Part shown: piece after piece, positions 56,226 to 64,000 of the stretch | Layout: every line of letters begins with the position of its first letter | Numbering within the stretch: position 1 is the first letter of the stretch | Source of the DNA: Mimachlamys varia | Taxonomy: Eukaryota > Mollusca > Bivalvia > Pectinida > Pectinidae | Reading direction: 5' to 3' | Assembly: GCA_947623455.1 (NCBI GenBank) | Contig: OX392536.1 | Location: 12,147,282 to 12,211,281, forward strand | Length of the DNA stretch: 64,000 bases | Notes under the pieces: model-generated | Database searches by the model: none | Told to the model about the DNA's origin: nothing | The model's input: the letters and a program-made list of their open reading frames with translations, nothing else | Position numbers and translations under genes: made by a program

Positions 56226-57789
56226 TTTTTCATAACAAAATTGGCTTCTGGACATATTCAGAAAGTTATTTTATCTGTTAATGTTTTTACCCGGGAGTGA
56301 CGTCGGAGATAGAACATCCGTTTTACACAATTCGTGACGCGGTCTTAGCAACGTCATAACAACCGAAACAAAATGTAGTTCCATCTACAACATTTATTCT
56401 GTGAGATTTTTTATAGGACAGTTACCATATTGAATGTCTCAACATATTACATGGATCGTGTTTATTTACAATAACACAGGTAGAAGAATAATTCTGATGG
56501 CTTGACGGCGGATAGGAGACGACAGGGTAACTTCCGGTGCCGTAGAGAACGCTTGCATTTCTTAACATTTTATCGAAACATGAAAGTATTTGTTGTCACT
56601 GTATTTTCAAGGGATGTTTTTTTAATTCATTTTTTTTTAAAGTTTAAACATTTTACTTAAACAAATAATAATCATTTATATTGTTCAGGAACTACAACTA
56701 TTTTTCATTCTATTACTACACGCTTTTTGCATGTGATGAGGCTAATGTTGTTATGAGAAATGGATACAACTTTCGCCAATGCTTTCAAGCATACTGAATG
56801 TAAATATCAACATAGCATGCTCATTTTGGTTAAATGGAATTAATGTTGAAATAGTATTTTATATTCAAACAAATCAGATTTTCTCTCTCTCTCCCCCCCC
56901 CCCCCCCTAGAAAAGCATACGGATACATCATTTTTAATAAAGCTGAAGTAGTATAAATGTTAAATTTTAAACAGTTCAGTATTTACATAATTTAAGGCGG
57001 CTTTACTGGCAAAGTCATTTCCATAAATGAAAAACAAATGCGGAAACAAATTCATTTTTTGTTTTTCAGACCATTTTTCAAGGGTGTAGTTCTCACCATC
57101 AAAACCTGGCCGCATTTGTAAACTCATCATACCAAAATAAGTTTTAGCAGTAAGTGGTGCTCATACATTAATATATATAAGATGCTTTAGTTCATTTGCT
57201 TGCCCTTATTCAAATTATATGTTTCAGAAATAGGTATATTGTTCGATTTGGACATAATATATCATCAATTTAGCACAATTCGTAAGATTTGATGATTGAT
57301 ATTTTTTCTTCCTATATGAATGTACAATTGGTCATTGGTAAATTAAATTGAAAAGTAATATTTTAAGAAATTAAATAAAGCCTTACATTGATACTGATGG
57401 TAATTAATATTATTCTCTACATTTGACAAGACAACAAAAGCCAAAATAGTCCCGTGAGAAATGCTTTTCGGCCATTTTGACAGTTCTTTTTTTCTTCAAT
57501 ACAATACTTTGGGCGGAAGATTTTGGCATATCTGTTTTCTATATTAGTTGCTTTTTACATACTGTTAACTCGATATGTCCAGTGTTACAAATGAGGTGGA
57601 AATTAGACTTCAAATATGATTATACTTGTGATTTTCTTAATTTTCCTGATTCTTCAGAAGGCCAAAAAAAACCCCACTTTCTTCCATTGGGATTTTCTGG
57701 GACTTTTTTCTGCTATAATTATGATGCTCATCAACCAAAATATGAAAGAATAAATTATGTTGCAATTAGTTTGAGGATATAATAATGAA
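56226..57789. other. Intergenic region, nothing supported
   Basis: Contains a (ct)n/(c)n tract at about 56883-56907. The 101-codon frame at 57477-57782 has no recognised domain. Confidence 0.45.
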
Positions 57790-58440
57790 TTGACATGACT
57801 ACACCTAGTCCGAACGACCAAGGTGAGTTCATGCCATACCGTGGCGTCCGTCGACCGTCCGTCAACAATCGACTTCTTCTTATTACCGCTGAACAGAATT
57901 TGACAAATTTGGTCAGAAGCATCCCTAAAGGTTGGGGACTCACAATTGTACAAATGGTGGAGCTACCTCCCCAGGGGCTTGAGGGAGGGACCAAAAGGGG
58001 TCAATTTGGCTATATTAATATAATTATTTTCTTCTCTGAAACCGAGCAATGCATATCGCTCATATTTTCCTGATAGCATCACTATGGGTCGGGGATACAA
58101 AATTGTACAAATGGTGGGGCTTACCCCCAAGGGCCTGAGGGAGGGGCCAAATCTGAAACCAATAGATGTATATTGCTCATGTTTGCCTAGTAGCATAACT
58201 ATGGAGCAGGCATTCAAAATTGTACACATTGTACAATTGTACACGAGTATGAGTGGTAGTGTTATTAGTAAGGGGTCCATAACTGATATTAACGACTTCT
58301 TCTCTGGATCGAAGCAATGCATGACATTTATATTTCTGTGGTTGCATACTTAAGTGGCTGGGATTCAAATTTATACAAACAATGGAGCTCACCGCCCAGG
58401 GGCCTGATGGGCGGGGCTAAAAGGCGTCCGTTTGGCAATA
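57790..58440. repeat. Degenerate long tandem repeat, 'attgtacaaatggtgg' type
   Basis: Units of roughly 150 bp share 'ggg.atacaaaattgtacaa', 'atggtggagcta', 'ccccaggggcttgagggagg' and 'gcaatgcatatcgctcat' near 57930-58080, 58085-58200 and 58365-58420. Copies are strongly diverged. Short frames on both strands here are not convincing genes. Confidence 0.7.
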
Positions 58441-59990
58441 TTGATCTTATTTAACTTTTAACGGTTGAGATCCCCAACCTGAAACTAAATATGCAATTGC
58501 TGAGCATAAAGAGACGATCACAATCATGATTTTAGATTTGACCCCAGGGTCTGTCACACCTTTGCAGACTAAACGTTTGAGTCGTAACTTTTAAATGATT
58601 GAGATCTACACAGCAAAAAATTAATATAATTGCTGGGTTTAAAGAGAGGTTTTAAAACGGTTGAGATCCCCACTCCAAAAATGTATACAGTTGTGGGATC
58701 ACACAACGTTACACGATGTGCGCACGATGGGTGAACGATGCGATCCTGGGCGATAATTTCTAACGCACATGTGGGCGCACGATAAACTAACATTGTGCGA
58801 AGGCAATCGTGGTTGATTTAAAATGAGAAATGGCTTAGCACTAATATACGGTTTCGAGCTAGTCGTTTTAAACATATTTCTATATTTTAACTACATACAT
58901 TAGATGATATTTCTATCTATATATTTCTTAAAATTAGGGATAGTCTTTTTGTTTTTTGAAACAAACCAAATAGACACATGCAAACTTTCAACACATATTG
59001 ACAAGTTATCGTTCCGGTAAATATTGCCAGTTTTTACCAAGTTATACCTGCACATAGACAATATATGTAGATGTCTCTTGCCCGGGGCACCTACAACATT
59101 CGTCTATGTGTGAAAACACAGGTACATTTGGTGGGGAGGGGAGGGGACAGGGTGTTCAAATAACATTTAAGAGTCTAGTTTGTTTTCATAACGGTCACTC
59201 GGTATAATGGCTGTCGTAGCGGATCGCCGGACAGGAAAAACTCTGACATGTTATTTACCTGTTCGGTGACCTTGGAGCTGAACCCGCACTTGACTGTCTC
59301 CCAGTCACTGTAATACTGTTTCACGTATATTTGCAAAATTGACATGATCCCAATAAATAATATGCGAATTTATTTAGTTTTCAACAAGAGATCCATCTTT
59401 TCTTCATCCCGTAATATTTATCCACCAATTGTACCAAATCGTGCGTGTGTGCGATTAGAATCGCACACATAAACGCACGATCTTTAGATCGACCAGTTGT
59501 GTGCACGATGTATGCACGATGCACGCACGCATTATACATAATTATTGAACATAAAGAGCCGATCACAAATATGATTTTAGATTTGGCACTAGGGTCTTCC
59601 ACGCCCTTGCAGACTTAACTATTGAGTCATAACCTTTAAATGGTCGAGATTTCCACCCCAAAACAATATATACAATTGCTAAGCATAAAGAAGCAATCAC
59701 AAATATGATTGTAGATTTAACCTAAGGGTCTGCCACCCCCTTGCAGGCTCAACTCTTGAGTCATAACTTTAAACGGTTGAGATCCCCACCCCAAAAGTAT
59801 ATATACAATTGCTTAGCATTAAGAGATGATCACAATCATGATGTTAGATTTAATCCCAGTGTCTGACATGCCCTTGCAGTCTTGACTCCTGATTCATTAC
59901 ACTAAAACGGTTGAGATCCCCATCCCAAAACTATATATACAATTGCTTGGCGTAAAGAGACGATCACAAACATGATTTCAGACTTTGATT
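58441..59990. repeat. Degenerate long tandem repeat, 'acggttgagatccccac' type
   Basis: Units of about 130 bp contain 'ttaacggttgagatcccca', 'tatacaattgctgagcataa', 'agagacgatcacaatcatga' and 'ccttgcagactcaactcttg'. Copies lie at about 58455, 58595, 58655, 59525, 59640, 59770 and 59900. The array is interrupted from about 58690 to 59525 by unrelated sequence. Confidence 0.75.
58690..59525. mobile_element. Possible insertion interrupting the repeat
   Basis: About 830 bp unlike the flanking units. Both ends are rich in 'cgcacgat' and its complement, arranged roughly as imperfect inverted ends, with 'tatacagttg' on the left and 'tatacata' on the right as possible target duplication. Non-coding. 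It contains a G-rich run near 59130. It may be a degraded MITE. Confidence 0.4.
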
Positions 59991-60766
59991 GCCATACCGC
60001 TTGCAGACTGCTGGGTATAAAGAGGGCATGCTATTTTCAATATGAACCAATTTCAAATAAATTTCCTCTAAATGCTCTTTTTCATCAGAAAGCTACAAAT
60101 GAAATATTTCATTCAAGGCAATATTGTTGCAGATCCCACACTGAAAAACTTTATGTTATTTAACTTACACCTAACTTTATGTTGTATTTACTGAAAGCCA
60201 GGTGAGCGATACAGGCCCTCTTCACGTTCGGAGAAAAATATTGGGAAATTCGTCAATTCCGTGTTTTCAAAATAATTTTTATTTCACACAAATACCTAAA
60301 GCACCGTAAAATATAAAAATCTTGAGAAAATGAAATTTGGATTTTTATCACCTTTCATCTGGAAATATCATGACTGAATCCACCAAAAATCTAGCTTAGA
60401 TGTTTAGCTGAAGTTAACTAGGAATTCACTCTGACAGTTTTGTACAGAGATATATATGTCAGGACCGGAACCCCATTTCAAACGGGGCTCCAATCCTGGC
60501 ATATGAATTACTATTATCTACTGATAGAAACCCAAGCAACTGTGATAATATTGATAATTTAATTTTTGGTAAGAATGCATCTTGAATTGAAGATATGCTT
60601 AAAATTCTTTAGTCAAACACAGCTTCTTGAAAGAAAATTTAATCTTGTAAACAAACACACAAAAAATCAGAAAGACAACATCAACAAAAACAGAAATCTT
60701 CCTTCAATATTTTACATAATCTTTCAAATGTACACCATTTGAATGGAATATTGACACAGGTCCACA
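59991..60766. other. Intergenic or intronic region, nothing recognised
   Basis: Downstream side of the polycystin exon. I looked for a following exon on the minus strand and found none I can support. Confidence 0.45.
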
Positions 60767-60799
60767 TCACTTATAATCCGATCGCTGGAGAAATCTTAC

Positions 60800-61985
60800 C
60801 ATATGTAGGAAACGCTCGCAGACAAACTTTGTGAGAGGAATGTCATGTTTTCCTGCCTTTCGAGAGAGTCTCTGTGCCTCGAAAATGATGGCAACAAACA
60901 CGGACAGCAGGATGTATTGGATGAAAAAAGCAAACATGAAAAAGAAGGCGGGTCCAAGTACAGAATGTGCTTGTTCGATATTGGGGAAGTCTGAAACACC
61001 GAGCAGAAAATTAGTTTGGCTTATTATACTGCTTCCCACATCTTTAAAATCTACCATCCAATAACCAAACACTAGGTGCGCAAACAAAGCGAATGCCATA
61101 AACATAATGCAAAAAAAAACTGCAAAGTTCAACAGATTTCCTCTCGCAATCTGAAACGTTTGCATAAGGATTGTGGTCCTCGGGTTGAAGCGAAATAATT
61201 TGAAAACTTTCAGGATTACTAACATGACTAGAGCGGCCATGATATATGTCAAAACGTAGTCCCAAAACACGGCGGTGTAGAAACTAGTGAACTTGTCGGG
61301 TCCATTTTGCCTATATTCCAACAGAACACTATCCACTAAAACAAGTCTATGAAAAAATAACCCAAGAGTACAATAACCAAGCACGATAATCATAACTTCC
61401 ATATAGCTCCAGGTGTCGGAGAAGTACTCCGCTTTCCGCAATTTGGTGAACTTCTTGACTTCGAAATAAGTGAAACAAATAAGGTACAAAAGAAAAAGTG
61501 ACTCGCACACAGCAACAAACTTGCCGAAGTCAGAGTCATAGTGATGTAGCTTGGAGGAGAAGAACTGATAATACGGTATGACATTCCCTATGTTTGATAG
61601 TTCAAATATGATGACAGACACTGTGAATATATCAACATTAGGGTTGTAGGAAGTAAACTCCAAGAATACGGCTCTGGTGTACTGGTCGACCCAGTGATCG
61701 GACCTGAGGTCATTGAGTGCAGTACGAGCAGCATCAGTATCTGCTGGCAGCTCTGTAACATAGCCTCCCCCAGAATAGGAAGCGAATCTTCCAACAAAAG
61801 GAAGTGTTTTAAGTTCCCATGATGAACGATATTTCCAAGAGCTGTCTTTGTTTTCAATTTTAGTTGTTTCAGGGAGTGGCGAAGCCCAAGAGGTATTAAA
61901 TTGCCGCCATTCTTCATCAGCGGATGAAAACGGCACTTCACAATCCTGGTCAGGTAACAGCGAGGCATACATTCGGGCGTCAACT
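60800..61985 (-). CDS. Polycystin-family (PKD/TRPP) channel exon, partial gene
   Basis: Encodes the end of the extracellular polycystin (TOP) domain and the six-helix channel core of a polycystin protein. The open frame runs 62146-60767, but likely exon bounds are acceptor 'aacatgttacag' before 61985 and donor 'catatg|gtaaga' after 60800. Frame residues 55-175 hold TOP-domain hallmarks: WKYRSSWELKTLPFVGRF, YSGGGYVTELP and HWVDQYTRAVFLEFTSYN. Then follow helices near 177-195, 212-230, 247-272, 292-315, 338-362 and 398-422. The pore region reads FLLGVSDFPNIEQAHSVLGP, where PKD2 has a GD filter; here it is G-V-S-D. The product would be an ion-channel or channel-like subunit of plasma membrane or cilium. 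Upstream extracellular exons and any C-terminal exon were not found, so this may be a partial gene or a duplicated exon. No stops or frameshifts in the exon argue against long decay. Confidence 0.85.
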
Positions 61986-62146
61986 CTGTAACATGTTATA
62001 CCTAAAACGAAAGATGCAGTTATGTAGAATTCATCATTTTCACAAATAATCAGATAAAATGGATATCTTAAAGGTGATGAAAAATGAAGTTCGCCGAGCT
62101 TTGATAGAGAACAAAGTGGCAGTAAGGGTATATACATTTCAACCAT

Positions 62147-64000
62147 TATTCAGAAGTGATACGGATCAAAGTTATATAATACTTACATTGTAAGTTTATA
62201 CAAACAACAATATCGGGAATATTGATAATTAGGAAACTTAATAAAAATTGGTCGTAGACATTGACAGAAACCCGAGAGAACAGCAAAAAATACCCGTATT
62301 CTCTATTGTAGTTAAAGACTCTTTATTATTCGATACTTTGAGCATTCATAAAAACAAAATTAGCTTTAAAGTGTAAAATGTACACATTTAATGAATGCTT
62401 GACCTTGACTTTCATCTTGTATGACATTTGACTAACGTCAGGTAGCTACAGATAAACACACTTCTATCAGAGGGACCATTGATGAACCTTCATATGATAT
62501 TTGAGAATAATCCAGAAATAGCAATAACAGACTTTTACTCATGTCGGCAATATTATTTATCGGATCTTTTTCGAAAAAATAGACAATGCAAAACTAAGCA
62601 CCAAAGGGAACATAAATAAGAAGATATTTGAAAATTATCTATTCAGTATTTCTCAAGAAATAACGCTAACAAGAATTGTTTAGGGATGGACGACGGACGC
62701 AGGGCGATTTGACAGATGGTGGGCTGAAAAACTTAAATACTGACACGTGATGGAAAGCCAGCTAAATATGTTTATCAGTTCATAATATCGCAACAAACTG
62801 CTTAAAATTAAGAGATGTAAATATTCACTTTTGATCCGATTACCCTTAGGTTTAGTAAGGTTTTTAATTCAGAGTGTCATAAAAAATGTTTAGCAGTTAA
62901 GAGATGTAAAATTTGGCCTTGACCTTTGACCCGGTGATCTTGAGGTAAAGATGTAAACTAAGAATTTGAAATCTGATCTGATGACCTTAGCTTTGAGCAG
63001 TAAATACTAATTGTTGTATTTAATTACACAGCGTGAGGGGGATTTTTGGCAGCACCTTGGCGTTCACCATTGAATGTTATGTTTGTATCGCTCACCCAAA
63101 CACATTGGTATATAGGTTATCATGGTAGAATATTTTTCAAAAGATCACAGGGACAGGGACATATCAGAAAACCAGAAAAAAGTAATAAGTTATATGTTAA
63201 TTAATTATGGGAATCAAAAGATACAAATATTTTAAGTTAATTTTACTCATAACTCGGCAAATGTTGAGATTGATAAAGGTATGCCTTAAGCAAATATATA
63301 TCACAGACTTGGGATGACCATCTGTCAGGTTAAATATGAAAATATAAATCACCAACATTTATTACTGTCAATCATGTCTGTCTGTAGGTCACGTTAACAG
63401 TAATCTGCCTAGACTACCGGCTTAGGTCTATCCAAAACATAAATACCGGTAGTTTTGAAATGTCCATCAGTCGGTCCGAGTCAGTCCTGAGAAACACAGT
63501 CGGTCGGTTTCCCGGACTTGGCAGAAACACAGCTACCATTTCCTACAATTAAACATCTACACTACAGCTTTGATTTGTGTACCTTTCTTTATCAACAAAC
63601 TAACAAGACTTTTTCAAACTCTACAAACCAATCCTTGAGGCATATCTATATAGTTAAATATTTACATAATGGTGAGTACCTTTCATGTTTAATTGGTAGG
63701 TACCTCAACTTTTCAATCGAGAAAATATGTCCCTAAGGGTGAGTAAGTGTAGACAGTTCTTATTTCCATTACATGAGGATGCGATGCGATGATATCCAAT
63801 ATTTAGTTCAACAGAAGAACGTGCCAAAAGCAAAATGGACAAAATTCCATAAGTGGCTCCGCCCCTCATGTCACTGGGGGATGAGTACATACTTGCACCC
63901 CACTAACTAGAAATGCTACCGGTGAAATAAAGTTGGTATCCATGGCTTCGTTCTAAAGGAGAAGTTGCTTAAATCAATTAAGCTTAATGATCGTTTCTGG
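62147..64000. other. Region upstream of the polycystin exon, nothing recognised
   Basis: AT-rich. If the polycystin gene is intact, this is intron on the minus strand. Frames at 63518-63736 and 63705-63890 have no recognisable features. No tandem array was seen. Confidence 0.45.

Noticed and set aside
57477..58353. Overlapping frames of 70-119 codons on both strands
   Set aside because: They coincide with degenerate tandem repeats, contradict one another and show no domain.

Overview
This window is animal nuclear DNA. It is AT-rich by eye, with long GT-AG introns, many minisatellites and decayed retroelements and no bacterial-type gene packing. The retroelement proteins (a Penelope-like reverse transcriptase with a YIDDVLSINN core), the tRNA-derived SINE-like pieces and the very high density of tandem repeats fit a marine bivalve mollusc. 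That is an inference; no taxon marker gene is present.

Layout. 1-8.7 kb is repeat DNA: a 38-bp minisatellite (563-2302), a large 26/27-bp minisatellite (2991-5988), then a duplicated block carrying a second array plus an 855-bp flank, enclosed by a 199-bp inverted repeat. 10.0-14.4 kb holds two decayed Penelope-like elements in opposite orientations. 14.9-21.6 kb is mostly minisatellites (41, 46, 38 and 71 bp units), with one unrecognised candidate exon on the minus strand near 17.6 kb. 23.0-26.8 kb holds two diverged direct copies of a module with a TATA-like box and a splice donor, with a LINE remnant between them.

The main gene is a multi-exon SLC17-family transporter (sialin / vesicular glutamate / phosphate transporter family) on the plus strand. 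I could assemble 11 coding exons from 30821 to 50628; all joins are GT-AG, phases match, and the product is 533 aa with one open frame. Its introns are full of arrays, MITE-like hairpins and Penelope-like fragments. Three of its exons (3, 5 and 6) are each preceded by a tandem array whose unit contains the exon's own 3' splice site plus its first bases: 8 x 67 bp, about 19 x 50 bp and 11 x 58 bp. No unit length is a multiple of three, and of the upstream acceptors I translated none gives the normal product, so only the array-terminal acceptor appears usable. This is the most unusual structure in the window.

50.6-60.7 kb holds no recognised host gene: a MITE-like element, another decayed Penelope-like element (55.1-56.2 kb) and a region of long degenerate repeats (57.8-60.0 kb). 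At 60.8-62.0 kb on the minus strand is a large exon of a polycystin-family (PKD/TRPP) channel encoding the end of the extracellular domain and the six-helix channel region; its neighbouring exons were not found. The rest, to 64 kb, shows nothing I can assign.

The two recognisable host genes have no evident functional link. The window is best read as two membrane-protein genes embedded in fast-evolving repeats.
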